From assembly GCA_029856435.1 (NCBI GenBank), contig JAHQXB010000082.1, forward strand, positions 1 to 56,537: DNA of 56,537 nt, read 5' to 3'. Shown here piece by piece: positions 27,140 through 37,383 of the stretch. Source of the DNA: Candidatus Jordarchaeia archaeon (GTDB lineage Archaea; Asgardarchaeota; Jordiarchaeia; Jordiarchaeales; Jordiarchaeaceae). The notes beneath the pieces were generated by a model, which had not been told where the DNA came from, made no database searches, and saw only the letters and a program-made list of their open reading frames with translations. The translations under genes and the position numbers were made by a program. The stretch's first letter is position 1. Every line of letters starts with the position of its first letter.

Positions 27140-28549
27140 TTACTCTCTTTTCTTTTCCTTCTTTTCCTTCGATTTTTCCTCCTTCCTCGTCTGCCTTTTT
27201 CCATACTCTTTAACAAGGCCTATAATGAATGCAGCCATAGGGAAGGAGAAGGCTATCGGTAATAGTAAAACTAGGACTACTTCGGGTTGGGAAACCTCAA
27301 TACTTTCGATGACACTCAAGGGTGCTCCGAACTGTTTTAGAGCTAGGAGCGCCGCGAAACATATGAAGGAGAAGAGAATCACTCCTCCAACGCGGAGCAA
27401 GGTGCCTACAATAGCTGAGCGGGTTACTTTACCGAACCCTGGAGCAGCTGCTACTGCGGTAAGCGTTTCTCTTGCTCCAGGTATCTCAGTATAAATCTTT
27501 TCCACATATGCTTGAAGCCTCCTTATGTCATGCACCGCCTCTTTTTCCACTTTTTTCTTTCTAAAAATTTTCATTTCGATAATATTTCTTAGAAAATTGA
27601 TAGCCTCTTCACTAAGTGTGGATGGAATTTTTGGGGCTTCTCTCCCCCCATCTGTAGCCAACTCCTCTGGTGCCAGAGCTATTTCTTCCACAACTTTTAG
27701 CTGCTCTTCAATCAATTTTCTTCTCTCAAGCGCCGGAGAAGTAACCTCATCCATGTAAATTACTTGAAAGCCAATCTCCACATAAAGGTAGGATATAAGC
27801 GCCGAAAAGAAAAGTGGTGAAGTTAAAAATGAGATGGCAGCTCCGGTAACTCCCCCATATAGTACCTGGATAAAGAAGGAGGTAGAGCTGAAGAATAGGG
27901 TATTACTGGGTAGCCCCATATTCACTATTTGGGTTAGGGCTGCCAGTCCCAAAGTTGACTGCAAACAAATAAATGAGGAGATAAGATATTTCATTTTTAT
28001 CTTCCAGATAAAGACAATACCAGTAATGAGGGCTACAAAAAGCAGTAGAGGAAACAGGAAATAATATACTGACCATAAAGTGGTTGTGGCTAAATCGCCC
28101 AAAACAATGGTCCAAAGGCTGGGCCAAAATAAATACTCCCATTGGAAGGAGGTTAGGAGAAGGCTCAGAGGATAGGGATAAAACCAAATTTTAGAGGTGA
28201 AGAGCTCCCCAAAGAACTCCAGTGCCCAAATGTTTTCGTAAAAGTTGGAAGACAGCTGGGCCAGCGGCGGCAGAAAAATCTGGCCGGTCATTTTATCGAG
28301 CTCCCTGACCATAATTGAAAAAATAAAATCCACTAGTCGCCAGAGATCTCCCACAAATATTCCAAAGTTATTGGGGCTCCAGACTTCAACAACTTTGTAG
28401 AGTGTGTACCAAGTGTTGGAGCTTCCATCGTAGAAGTGAACTTCTTGGAGGGCATGGGACCAAACATTCGTCAGAACCACTAGTAGGGAGCCCAAAAAAG
28501 ACAGTGCGGCCACAATTTTCAGTGACAATTTGAAACGTGTACTATCCAT
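27140..28549 (-). CDS. Polytopic membrane protein, last gene of the MoxR/DUF58 operon
   Basis: 469 residues from ATG 28549, which has GAGGTG six bases upstream; the frame also opens at a GTG overlapping the DUF58 stop (GTGA). About seven membrane segments: one near the N-terminus, four or five between residues 150 and 270, and two near 380-455, with a charged cytosolic domain (about 275-375) and a Lys/Glu-rich tail. A large extracytoplasmic loop lies between residues 35 and 150. No known domain recognised. Tight coupling to DUF58 points to a role in the same membrane complex. Confidence 0.75.
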   Translation of the reverse strand: MDSTRFKLSLKIVAALSFLGSLLVVLTNVWSHALQEVHFYDGSSNTWYTLYKVVEVWSPNNFGIFVGDLWRLVDFIFSIMVRELDKMTGQIFLPPLAQLSSNFYENIWALEFFGELFTSKIWFYPYPLSLLLTSFQWEYLFWPSLWTIVLGDLATTTLWSVYYFLFPLLLFVALITGIVFIWKIKMKYLISSFICLQSTLGLAALTQIVNMGLPSNTLFFSSTSFFIQVLYGGVTGAAISFLTSPLFFSALISYLYVEIGFQVIYMDEVTSPALERRKLIEEQLKVVEEIALAPEELATDGGREAPKIPSTLSEEAINFLRNIIEMKIFRKKKVEKEAVHDIRRLQAYVEKIYTEIPGARETLTAVAAAPGFGKVTRSAIVGTLLRVGGVILFSFICFAALLALKQFGAPLSVIESIEVSQPEVVLVLLLPIAFSFPMAAFIIGLVKEYGKRQTRKEEKSKEKKEKKRE

Positions 28550-28554
28550 AAGTA

Positions 28555-29877
28555 TCACCTCAGCGCCACACCCTTCTTTTTGGCTTTAAGATACTGGCTA
28601 ACAACTGCAGGCAGAAAGTCGTCGGGTCCTACATCTATAACTTCTACATCCATTTTTACGAGCTCGTCCACCATTTTCTTCCTCTGCTCCAACAGTTCCT
28701 CAGAGATAGCCTCTGCTAAAGCTCTCTGAACCGGGGTCATCTCTCCAGGATAAGCCTCAAACCAGGGGCCGAAGGGCGAAATAACCATTAAATAGTTTTT
28801 GTTGGCGCGAGCAAGTTTACATGCCTCAATGATTTCCCCACTGGTTTCCTCAAGATCTGTGAGTAGTATAAAGAAACTCCTCTTCGGGGTACGCTTTAAA
28901 ACCCACTCCATGACCTCTCTCATACGTAGTCCGCCTTGGGGTTCCAAGTTGGCAAGAGCTTCCAAGATTTTGTAGAAGTATTCCTTTCCCAATCTTGGCT
29001 TAACATAACTGTGTACCTTGTTAGAGAAGGCCACTACCCCCACCTCATCTCTGCGCTCTAGTGCCAGCTTCGCCAGAAGGACCGCAGCTCTTATGGAGTA
29101 GTCAAGTTTTGTGTTGTCTGGAAGGCCTCCGCCCATGCTTATGCTGGTGTCCAGCAGTATTAAAATCTTGATGTTTTTCTCGGTTTCAAATTCCCTAACC
29201 ATTATTCCCCCAGTTTTTGCTGTTGCCTTCCAGTCGATTCTCCTATACTCATCCATGGGAAAATAGTTCCTTATTCCAAAGAATTCTGTTCCCATACCCT
29301 TTTGCTTAGTTTTGTGAATCCCGAATATGCGTCCCAGTGTTCTCCTTCCCCCCATAGCTTCCAATTTTCTTATGTCTTGATAGGAGGGATAAATTAAAAG
29401 CTCAGTGTAAATTTCGAATACTTTCTGCTCGAAGTGGAGGCCAAGCCTATCATGTACCACCAGTTTTACTGGTCCAATTTTATGTGTCCCTCTTCTTCGA
29501 CACTGCAAAACATAGGAGAAAACCTTTTCCTCACCCGGGTCAAGTCTGGTAGTCATTGTGCTCTTTCCCAGAACTAGGGTGAAGATCTCCGGGTAAGTGT
29601 CAAATACTTCCAGGTAGTCTATTCTCAAACTTCCCTTGTTTTTCACGGTCACTGTCACAAATACAAAGTCTTCCGAGAAAACCTTCTCTTTATCTATAGT
29701 TCTCGTTATTTCAATATTATCCAGATCCACGGCTAGCTCAAAGTAGGGCATGCTGATAACAGATCCCAGAATCAGTAAAATTCCTAGGAGCACCAAGTAG
29801 TAATTCACAGTGGAGAATCCAAATGCTAAACAAAAAACTCCGCTGACAATTACTACTCCACCCCTATTGGTAAGCAA
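28555..29877 (-). CDS. DUF58 protein with von Willebrand factor A-like domain
   Basis: 440 residues. Two N-terminal membrane helices (about 8-25 and 28-45), a beta-rich region, then the DUF58 signature FFGIRNYFPMDEYRRIDWKA and a VWA-like domain whose metal site is LLDTSISM (D-x-S-x-S). DUF58 proteins nearly always sit beside MoxR ATPases and are thought to form chaperone-like or envelope-assembly complexes with them. Here the MoxR gene ends 23 bases upstream and the membrane-protein frame overlaps by 4 bases, so translational coupling is likely. Confidence 0.92.
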   Translation of the reverse strand: MLTNRGGVVIVSGVFCLAFGFSTVNYYLVLLGILLILGSVISMPYFELAVDLDNIEITRTIDKEKVFSEDFVFVTVTVKNKGSLRIDYLEVFDTYPEIFTLVLGKSTMTTRLDPGEEKVFSYVLQCRRRGTHKIGPVKLVVHDRLGLHFEQKVFEIYTELLIYPSYQDIRKLEAMGGRRTLGRIFGIHKTKQKGMGTEFFGIRNYFPMDEYRRIDWKATAKTGGIMVREFETEKNIKILILLDTSISMGGGLPDNTKLDYSIRAAVLLAKLALERRDEVGVVAFSNKVHSYVKPRLGKEYFYKILEALANLEPQGGLRMREVMEWVLKRTPKRSFFILLTDLEETSGEIIEACKLARANKNYLMVISPFGPWFEAYPGEMTPVQRALAEAISEELLEQRKKMVDELVKMDVEVIDVGPDDFLPAVVSQYLKAKKKGVALR

Positions 29878-29900
29878 ACCATTTGTCCCTCAAATCCCTT

Positions 29901-30899
29901 TTAGATGGGTACTTGTGTTTCGCCAATAATACTTGCAATTATTCTGTTGACTGATACTCCTTCTAGTTCCGCCTCTGGTCTCAGAATCAAACGATGGTTT
30001 AAACTCTGCTGGGCTATGGCCTTTACATCATCCGGGATGACGTATTCTCTGCCATTCAGAGCTGCTCTTGCCTTTGCGCCTTCCATCAAAACTATGGAGG
30101 CTCTGGGGCTTCCTCCCAAAAGAACCTGCGGATTTCGCCTCGTTTTTATGACGATGTCTCTTATGTACTCCATTATTTCAGGCGCTACATATACGTTACT
30201 TACCACTTTCTGCATCTTTACTAGTATGTTAGGTGAGGCCAGCGCCTTTATGTTGTCATCGCTGGCTCCCATTCTTCTTTTAAGCATTTCCACTTCTTCT
30301 TCCTCTGTGGGATAATCTACATTAAGTTTGAACAGGAATCTGTCAATCTGAGCTTCTGGCAGGGGATACGTTCCCTCCTGCTCTATGGGATTCTGTGTTG
30401 CAAGCACCATAAATGGTTTGGGAAGCGGGTGCCTCACCCCCTCTATGGTGACCTGTTTTTCCTGCATAGCTTCAAGTAGAGCGGACTGGGTTTTGGGAGG
30501 CGCCCTATTTATTTCGTCTGCCAACACAATGTTTGCAAACACTGGGCCCTCGCGGAATGAGAACTCGCTTGATTTTTGATCGAACACGTAGGTTCCCAAA
30601 ATATCCGAGGGTAGCAGGTCTGGGGTAAACTGTATCCTCTTGAACGAACAGCCAAGGGTTTGTGCAAAGGTCTTGGCCATGTAGGTTTTGGCAACGCCTG
30701 GTACACCTTCAAGTAATACGTGGCCGTCACACATTAGGGCGATGAATATGTCCTCCAGAATGTCGCTCTTTCCCACAATAAATTTATTAACTTCGCTCAT
30801 AATTTCAGAGGCTATTTTTCTCACAGCATTGACACCGCTGACTTTACGTGTCTTCTCCTCGGTTTCGGTTTCCGTCTCTTCAGACATTTCATCTAACAC
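29901..30899 (-). CDS. MoxR family AAA+ ATPase
   Basis: 332 residues. Walker A GVPGVAKT (65-72), Walker B LADEINRAPPKTQSALLEAM, sensor/MoxR signature ATQNPIEQEGTYPLPEAQID, and the C-terminal lid with GGSPRAS. An acidic N-terminal tail (EETETETEEK) precedes the core. MoxR ATPases remodel or activate partner VWA proteins; the DUF58 protein next door is the obvious partner. The start GTG at 30899 overlaps the preceding DUF4350 gene by 11 bases; an internal ATG at 30887 is an alternative. Confidence 0.95.
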   Translation of the reverse strand: MLDEMSEETETETEEKTRKVSGVNAVRKIASEIMSEVNKFIVGKSDILEDIFIALMCDGHVLLEGVPGVAKTYMAKTFAQTLGCSFKRIQFTPDLLPSDILGTYVFDQKSSEFSFREGPVFANIVLADEINRAPPKTQSALLEAMQEKQVTIEGVRHPLPKPFMVLATQNPIEQEGTYPLPEAQIDRFLFKLNVDYPTEEEEVEMLKRRMGASDDNIKALASPNILVKMQKVVSNVYVAPEIMEYIRDIVIKTRRNPQVLLGGSPRASIVLMEGAKARAALNGREYVIPDDVKAIAQQSLNHRLILRPEAELEGVSVNRIIASIIGETQVPI

Positions 30900-32241
30900 T
30901 CTCCAATAATCTCTGCATCTGGAAGAAAATATTCAAAAACTCATTCTTATTCATGTACAGGGTTTTTCTTTCTGCTGAAATTTCTTCACATAAATCAAAA
31001 AGCCTTCTTACCTCTTTTTCCTTTATGGTAGGATTCTTGGAGACTGCCGCTTTAACCGCCGCATCCACGCTAAAACCTTCCTTAAGGCCCAGTTGCCTCA
31101 CAAGCTCACGTTTCAAGCGGCGGTACAATAACTTAACCGCATTACCGTAAAGTTGGTACTGCGTATACCACCTCATCTTCTCGCTGAAAAACGTTTTACC
31201 CCTACGCATAAAAACTTCAGTGGGGCTAAGTGGTTCAGGCTTCTTCTCGCGGGGCAACCAGCGCCAAATACTAAAAGCTAAAAGCACAGGGTAAATGGGA
31301 GCAAGCAACCAGTTGCTCGAAGCCCAGTTAAAATATCCCATCATGTAGCCAAATATTCTGGCGTATGATGTGGCTGGAAGAGACAAATGAGTTTCATCCA
31401 CAATAATTGGATAATCAGAGCCACTTCTACCCTGAGCCAACCAATCAATTATATTACCAGCAAGAACAAGATTGTCAACTCGATTTATCATATCGTCATT
31501 AAAAATGCTTGGATCACTTACAATAACAATTCTTCCGCTGCCCACACCCATCTGACTCAAGTCGTAAGCGGCAATAACAGTCTGGGGACCAATGATATCA
31601 GGGGGGGCATCTATTGCCCTATTGTCATCCATATCAGACCAGCTCAAAATAGAGCTGGTGGCCGCCACATTTCCTGGTGGAACATTACTTAGGGTGCAGG
31701 CAAAGTTTAACAAAACCTGATTAACGCCCTGCGTAAAGGTATAGTTACCATTAAAACTAGTTATCAAGGGAGCGGTTGTCCAAGATGTTAAATTGGCGTC
31801 TGTGGGCTCATACAAGATGCGTTTTGTGAAGGTCGGCGTGGATATTCCTAGTAGGGGAAAAAGTTGTAAGAGAAGTGTTTCTGCTGTACCGAAGTCATCG
31901 GCTATCAGTAAGCCTCCGCCCCCTCTCACAAAATTAGCCAACTCGGCCACCTCAACAGGATTATAATAAATAATTGAAGGCCCAAGGATTAGGCAGGTGG
32001 AGTTGGGATATCTACTAAGAACACTTAGTGAGGATAGGAGGGGTTTAACTTCGTATCCCTTGCTGTTCATGTAAAGCCTGAACTGTTCACAGCCATTAAA
32101 CGCCGGATTATAAATTGAGAAGTCCACCCAAATGGGTGTGTTCATCGCGGTACTACTTGGAAGTAATGGTAGCAGTAGGGGGAGCCAAGCAACCACAAAA
32201 ACCACAATGTATATCGCGGTTTTAATTTTTCTCCTAGGCAA
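30889..32241 (-). CDS. DUF4350-type membrane protein of the MoxR operon
   Basis: 450 residues. N-terminal signal-anchor (about 8-28), then a GATase-like extracytoplasmic domain containing CLILGPSIIYYNPVEVAEL and FVRGGGGLLIADDFG, the pattern of DUF4350. A second membrane span lies near 318-335, followed by a cytosolic helical tail rich in Lys/Arg. DUF4350 proteins are regular neighbours of MoxR, DUF58 and transglutaminase genes and may bind a small ligand outside the membrane. Start is TTG at 32241, overlapping the transglutaminase gene by 8 bases. Confidence 0.8.
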   Translation of the reverse strand: MPRRKIKTAIYIVVFVVAWLPLLLPLLPSSTAMNTPIWVDFSIYNPAFNGCEQFRLYMNSKGYEVKPLLSSLSVLSRYPNSTCLILGPSIIYYNPVEVAELANFVRGGGGLLIADDFGTAETLLLQLFPLLGISTPTFTKRILYEPTDANLTSWTTAPLITSFNGNYTFTQGVNQVLLNFACTLSNVPPGNVAATSSILSWSDMDDNRAIDAPPDIIGPQTVIAAYDLSQMGVGSGRIVIVSDPSIFNDDMINRVDNLVLAGNIIDWLAQGRSGSDYPIIVDETHLSLPATSYARIFGYMMGYFNWASSNWLLAPIYPVLLAFSIWRWLPREKKPEPLSPTEVFMRRGKTFFSEKMRWYTQYQLYGNAVKLLYRRLKRELVRQLGLKEGFSVDAAVKAAVSKNPTIKEKEVRRLFDLCEEISAERKTLYMNKNEFLNIFFQMQRLLESVR

Positions 32242-35200
32242 GCTTTAAACTACCTCCAGAAATAACACTATAAAGCTCTGCAAAACATTTGGCTGCCTTG
32301 TTATACTCATCCTTATCCAGAGTCTGATTACTGTACCGAGCTTTCTCAAAGGCCTGGGTGAGTCCGTTAACCAACTGCGGATTAAGGCCCTCCTTCTTTA
32401 TAACCATCAATGCAAACTCCCTTGTGGTTTCGTTGGGAGCCCTAGTAACACCCGAATACTGACTGATGACATCAATAAACATGCTATAAAGGAGCTTGAC
32501 AGCATCATTAAATTTGCCCGCGTTAACTAGGTCTTTAAGCTCAGTGAGCCTAGTCTGCAGATCCATAGGAGTAACTGTCCTCGCCTCTTCTCTAGATGCC
32601 ATTCTCCTAGCAAAATAAATCACACAGATAACACCAACAATTGCCAAAACAATTATAACAAGGAGCCAACTAGCTTGTGAACCCATCTGCAAAGCATACA
32701 ACAACATAAAAGCTAAACCTCCAAAATCGCTACTTCTCCTAACAAAAATAGTTGCATAATTAGAAGAAACATCTTCCAGAGTTAAACCAATTGTAACATT
32801 GCCCTCAGTATTACTAGCAGGATCAATATAGTAAGTATACAAAACTGTTCCCGAACTGCTAGTGACCCGAGAGCCAAGAAAAGTAGAGTTCCAACTAATA
32901 CTTATCGTCCTCCCCATTATGGGATTCCCATTAGGATCAACAGAAACACACCTTATGTCATAATTACTCCCCAGTATGCCAACACTCGGAGACTGAAAAA
33001 CCAGCTGAGCACTATTAAAAACGTGTAGCTCGGTTATACTCCAAGTGCCACTGTGAAATTCATCACCCGCATAGCTAGTATTAAGGGCAGACAAAGCATT
33101 CACAGGCAAAACTGAGAGCGCAGAACTATTCAGTGTAATATTAAACAAACCTTGGGAATCCGTAACACTGCTACTTAGGAGTATGGAACCATAATAAACA
33201 GAAACAGTTTGCCCAGAAAGAGGATTACCAAGAGCATCCCTCAACACACCAGTTATGTATGCGGACTCACTTGGCCGCACCGATCTTGACTCAACGCTCT
33301 GCTTCGCAAGCCATTCGCTTGATAAACTCTGAGAACCAACGCCCGACGAGCCAATCACTGTCCCCACATATATCTTAATTATCCTAGAAGTACTTGAAGA
33401 GTCGAAAGGTGGATTATTACTGGTAGCGTTAATAACATAGTAGTCGAGATCAAAAACGTCACCCGAAATGTATATGCTCCTGCTGAAATAACCTGAACCA
33501 TTAGTAGTTACCTGATAAGATGGACAGAGTGTCTGGTTACCTGTAAACCAAATTGTAATACTAGTATAGGGTTTCGGATTGCCATCACTGCCTAATACCC
33601 TTCCACTAACTACAATGTCAGTTCCTATGGCTGCCTCGGAAGGAGCAGACTCTATAATAATTAAACCCTCATCATAAATGTACACATTTACCCGGGAAGA
33701 ATTCACGCCAAGAATTCTATCCTGAGGGGAGCAATTAGCGAAAACTTGAACGACGCCGCTGAGTTCCCAAATAGTATTGGTAGTTGCAAAAATTCCATCT
33801 TGGCTAGTGGAGCCGGAATCAATTAATTGTATTGTACCCCCGGGTATTGAGCTATTATCCCAATAAATCGCGACATTAATGCCCTGAACTGGCGTTCCAT
33901 TATCATATTTCAAGTCGGCCGTGATACTAATTGTATCACTTTGTTTAAGTATTGTAGAATTAACTGACACGTATAGTGAGGGCCTTACGAATACCTTTAT
34001 GCCGTGTGGGTCATAGGCTGAGGTGGGTTTAGTTATGTTGAAGCCTAAATATTTTCCTGAATAGTTTGCACTGAAAATATAGTCTGTCAGGTCGAGTAAG
34101 GAGCCAGGACAGTATATTGAGAAGTTGCCATAGTTATTCGTAAAGCCGCTGGCAACTGGAGTTGATGTGCCGTTATGGTAAACTTCGATGTAGGCGTTAG
34201 GTATTCCCCTAATGGAATCATTGTTGCAATCCTGATCTGTGAGTCTCCCCTGTATTAGTACGCCGCCCTGGTTCCGAATAAGATTGTAGATGCTACCGTA
34301 GGGAGCTGTTGAGTTTGCAGACATATATTCAATGGCAGACTTTCCAGTTAGTAGTACACCGGTATAGTTTGTGGCTATTGGGTAATTAGAGATTGTTTGG
34401 TTGTATGCCTCCGCGAGGAACACTATGGGTCCTACACGAAAACTATTGTCCAGTGTGCAAGTCTGCTGGGCTAGACCGTCATTGTCCGTTATGTCATCTC
34501 CGATGGGTATTCTGTTTGTTGTTATTGGGTCGAATATGTAGAAGAAGATATTAGCACCGCTAACTGGTTCGCTGGAAGTGGCGTTGGTGAGGGTTGCGTT
34601 AATTGTGATGAGTTGTCCTCTTGATACTATTTGTGGTGTGGCGTTTAGTTCCAGTTGGTAGACACCTTGAACATTAGGGTCTGGATTGGTCCCATTTTGT
34701 GCTGGTCCGGGTGTGGGGTCGAATTGCACCCATTCGCCGCCTCCAGTGGTTGTTGGCACCCAAACTTCCGCCCAAGCATGGGCGTTTATGGCTCTGATTA
34801 TGTGCACTATTCCCAGCTGAGGATCCAGATTTACTTCTCCTCCTACGAATCCCACTACTAGCCTTGCGGATATTTGCTTTTGTCTGAGTGTCATTACAAA
34901 TGTGCTGGCGAAGTGTACACATATTCCTGTTTTGTTTTCTAGAAACCACAGTACGGGGTCTTCGCCTTGGGGTGTTCCTCCACCATTAAGCAGAATGTCT
35001 ATGGAATAGTTGAATTCTCCCCCTGTTAATCTGTTTAAAACATTCATAGCTGTTTCGTAAACGTTTGCGCCATTAGGTATACTATTTACAAAGTTTGTAA
35101 AGGTGCTATTCGTGGCCAAGTACTGGGGAACCTGCCCATAGATGCTTCTTATGTTGGGGGGTGTGTTATAGGGTAAGCCTGCGCTATTTCTAACGGCTTC

Positions 35201-35917
35201 TAAATTAAAGGGGTAACTTGCAACTGTATATTTTAGTGTTGAAAGTCCTGACCTCGCATAGTTTCCATTGAGAAGAGTGCTGTTATACTGGTCCATACTG
35301 ATGTTGAATGAGTTGAGGTCTCCCTGCAAAGTTTCTATCAGGTAATCTGAGGCGTTTATTATTGTGTAGTTTGCAAATAGTGCAGGTATCATGGTGGTAG
35401 ATGAAGCTGCGTGGGTAAAATTCATGTAGACTGTATATAGTTCCGCAGATGGAACATTACTTATTGGATTGTGTGGGTAGGACCCTGTTAGCGTTTTATT
35501 CCAGTCCATGTCATAGTGGTCGTATGCTTCCAGCCTCCAATAGCGGGTAGGATAGGTGGCATTGTCTGGATGAACCATGAACACTATCATGTTTGGGTCT
35601 ATTAGGCCATAGTTGAATAATTCCATTGGCGGAATTTCTATCGTATAGGTTATGTTGGGCAGGATTGGAGTGGTATTGAAAAGGTTGTCAAACCATTCTC
35701 TAGGTAGTTCTGGGGGAGTTATGGTAATTGTGATGGGGGTTATCCAGGGATAGTATATTTGACGTATGTTTGATACTGTGATGTAGTTTAGTCCCTGTTG
35801 TAGATAGGGGTTTTGTAAACTTAATATGAAGTATGTTCCTCCTAAGCCAAGGAGTAATAGGAGGAGTAGGGCTACTGCGATGAGGGCTTTTCTTCGGGAG
35901 ACCATGTTTCCACTCAC
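32234..35917 (-). CDS. Membrane-anchored transglutaminase-like protein with Ig-like repeats and DUF4129 tail
   Basis: 1227 residues, first gene of the operon. An N-terminal membrane anchor (about 10-33) is followed by a transglutaminase-like fold with the catalytic triad Cys333 (GICVHFAS), His380 (NAHAWAEVW) and Asp400 (FDPTPG). About six beta-rich Ig-like/Big repeats follow (roughly 425-1065), marked by recurring phrases such as ITINATLTNATS and VYYGSILLSSSVTDSQGLFN with many N-glycosylation-type N-x-S/T sites. A second span (about 1085-1110) leads to a cytosolic DUF4129 domain. It likely processes or crosslinks a surface protein. Start GTG 35917 or ATG 35905. Codon composition flips near 34.0 kb inside this gene. 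Confidence 0.9.
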   Translation of the reverse strand: MSGNMVSRRKALIAVALLLLLLLGLGGTYFILSLQNPYLQQGLNYITVSNIRQIYYPWITPITITITPPELPREWFDNLFNTTPILPNITYTIEIPPMELFNYGLIDPNMIVFMVHPDNATYPTRYWRLEAYDHYDMDWNKTLTGSYPHNPISNVPSAELYTVYMNFTHAASSTTMIPALFANYTIINASDYLIETLQGDLNSFNISMDQYNSTLLNGNYARSGLSTLKYTVASYPFNLEAVRNSAGLPYNTPPNIRSIYGQVPQYLATNSTFTNFVNSIPNGANVYETAMNVLNRLTGGEFNYSIDILLNGGGTPQGEDPVLWFLENKTGICVHFASTFVMTLRQKQISARLVVGFVGGEVNLDPQLGIVHIIRAINAHAWAEVWVPTTTGGGEWVQFDPTPGPAQNGTNPDPNVQGVYQLELNATPQIVSRGQLITINATLTNATSSEPVSGANIFFYIFDPITTNRIPIGDDITDNDGLAQQTCTLDNSFRVGPIVFLAEAYNQTISNYPIATNYTGVLLTGKSAIEYMSANSTAPYGSIYNLIRNQGGVLIQGRLTDQDCNNDSIRGIPNAYIEVYHNGTSTPVASGFTNNYGNFSIYCPGSLLDLTDYIFSANYSGKYLGFNITKPTSAYDPHGIKVFVRPSLYVSVNSTILKQSDTISITADLKYDNGTPVQGINVAIYWDNSSIPGGTIQLIDSGSTSQDGIFATTNTIWELSGVVQVFANCSPQDRILGVNSSRVNVYIYDEGLIIIESAPSEAAIGTDIVVSGRVLGSDGNPKPYTSITIWFTGNQTLCPSYQVTTNGSGYFSRSIYISGDVFDLDYYVINATSNNPPFDSSSTSRIIKIYVGTVIGSSGVGSQSLSSEWLAKQSVESRSVRPSESAYITGVLRDALGNPLSGQTVSVYYGSILLSSSVTDSQGLFNITLNSSALSVLPVNALSALNTSYAGDEFHSGTWSITELHVFNSAQLVFQSPSVGILGSNYDIRCVSVDPNGNPIMGRTISISWNSTFLGSRVTSSSGTVLYTYYIDPASNTEGNVTIGLTLEDVSSNYATIFVRRSSDFGGLAFMLLYALQMGSQASWLLVIIVLAIVGVICVIYFARRMASREEARTVTPMDLQTRLTELKDLVNAGKFNDAVKLLYSMFIDVISQYSGVTRAPNETTREFALMVIKKEGLNPQLVNGLTQAFEKARYSNQTLDKDEYNKAAKCFAELYSVISGGSLKLA

Positions 35918-36252
35918 GCGTAAGCTTTCCCTAGGTTGTAAAATATTGTTTTTGATGATGATAAATGTTTTGAATGTTGCAGAATTCCCGTATTTGAAGA
36001 GTTATCGGGAAAATTATTTTTTATAAAATATTTTATTATATATAAATTTTTAATTAATATAAAGAACAATTTTCTCTTCCAAATTCTAAACACAAACGAT
36101 TTCAACAAATATACTTTGTATTAGCTGGGTGAAATTTTTTTGAGAATTTGGTTTAAACTCTTAAAATGAATAGGGTAATAATTTAAGGAAATTTTGCTAC
36201 GTTTAAATGTCAAAGGTTTCCAGTTAAGTTTTATTTCCAGAGGATGTTACCT
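35918..36252. promoter_or_regulatory. Divergent promoter region of the transglutaminase operon and deacetylase gene
   Basis: About 335 very AT-rich bases between two divergent genes, with several TATA-like stretches (for example around 36025-36060). It should carry both promoters. No ORF or repeat of note. Confidence 0.45.
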
Positions 36253-37329
36253 ATGGGCGAAATTGACATCATGTTCAGTGATGAAATGGGAAAATATGAT
36301 TTTGGTCCAGGGCATCCTTTCAGGGGCGATCGTTTTACAAATTTCATTGAGCGTTTTAGGGAAGAACTTTTAAGGGAGAGGTCGAGGTTTGAGATTGTGG
36401 AGCCTAGGTATGCCACTGACGAAGAAATATTAACAGTTCATGACCCAGACTACGTGGAATATGTTAAAAAAACAGCAGCCAGAGGTGGCTTTCTGACGCT
36501 TGATACCCCTCTCTCTCCAGGGATGCATGAACAAGCCAAACTTGTTGTGGGAGCCGCCCTAGAAGGCGCGCAGAGAGTTATGAATAGCAAAGCTTCAAAA
36601 GCTATAGTAATTGGGGGAGGGATGCACCATGCCGGGGTTGATTATGGTGGGGGATTTTGCATCTACAATGACGTTGCGATTGCTGCTAAAATGCTTCTTG
36701 AAAAGTACAAGTTGGAGAGGATACTTATTCTTGATACTGATGCCCATGCTGGCAATGGGACGGAGGATATTTTTTATGAGGAGCCTCGCGTTCTTTTCAT
36801 TTCCATCCACCAGGATCCTAGGACGCTGTATCCGGGGAAAGGTTTTGTTTGGGAGATTGGTTCGGGGGAGGGTGAAGGTTACACTGTTTGTGTGCCTCTT
36901 CCCCCCGGCTCTGGCTACAATGTTTATACTTTGGTTATGGATGAGATAGTTGTGCCCTTGGCCCGGGAGTTTAAGCCTCAAATTATATTTAGGAATGGGG
37001 GCAGTGATCCTCACTTTGCTGACACACTTACTAATCTTGGCCTTTCTATGAAGGGGTTTAATATGCTTGGTAGATATGTGCGTGAGATGTGTGAGGAACT
37101 TTGTGGGGGCAAAGAGCTGGACTTTATTGGGAGTGGATATAATCCCATAGTTTTGCCTAATGCTTGGACTTCCATAATTTTGGGTCTGGCTGGCATTGAC
37201 AGGGTTTTGCCCGAACCCATCAATCCTCCCTCTTGGCTGGACGATCCTGGACTTGTAGAGTACACTAAATCCAAGGTGGTTGGGGAGCTTAAATCAATAT
37301 TAAAGGATTACTGGGACTGTTTTAGATAA
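36253..37329 (+). CDS. Histone deacetylase-fold enzyme (AcuC/HDAC family), copy 1
   Basis: About 358 residues. HDAC-fold landmarks: GPGHPFRGDRF at the N-terminus, GGGMHHAG (the catalytic His pair), LDTDAHAGNGTEDIFY (zinc Asp/His ligands), FISIHQD and RNGGSDPHFAD (third zinc Asp). The family removes acetyl groups from lysines, polyamines or small molecules. ATG 36253 is favoured over 36244 because AGAGG then has proper spacing. It is followed at 55 bases by an rRNA methyltransferase gene. A second, different family member lies at 54954-56018. Confidence 0.9.
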   Translation: MGEIDIMFSDEMGKYDFGPGHPFRGDRFTNFIERFREELLRERSRFEIVEPRYATDEEILTVHDPDYVEYVKKTAARGGFLTLDTPLSPGMHEQAKLVVGAALEGAQRVMNSKASKAIVIGGGMHHAGVDYGGGFCIYNDVAIAAKMLLEKYKLERILILDTDAHAGNGTEDIFYEEPRVLFISIHQDPRTLYPGKGFVWEIGSGEGEGYTVCVPLPPGSGYNVYTLVMDEIVVPLAREFKPQIIFRNGGSDPHFADTLTNLGLSMKGFNMLGRYVREMCEELCGGKELDFIGSGYNPIVLPNAWTSIILGLAGIDRVLPEPINPPSWLDDPGLVEYTKSKVVGELKSILKDYWDCFR

Positions 37330-37383
37330 ACTTTTTAATCGATTTGATGTAATTGTTGGTTTGAGGGTTGCATTGTCTGTGTC

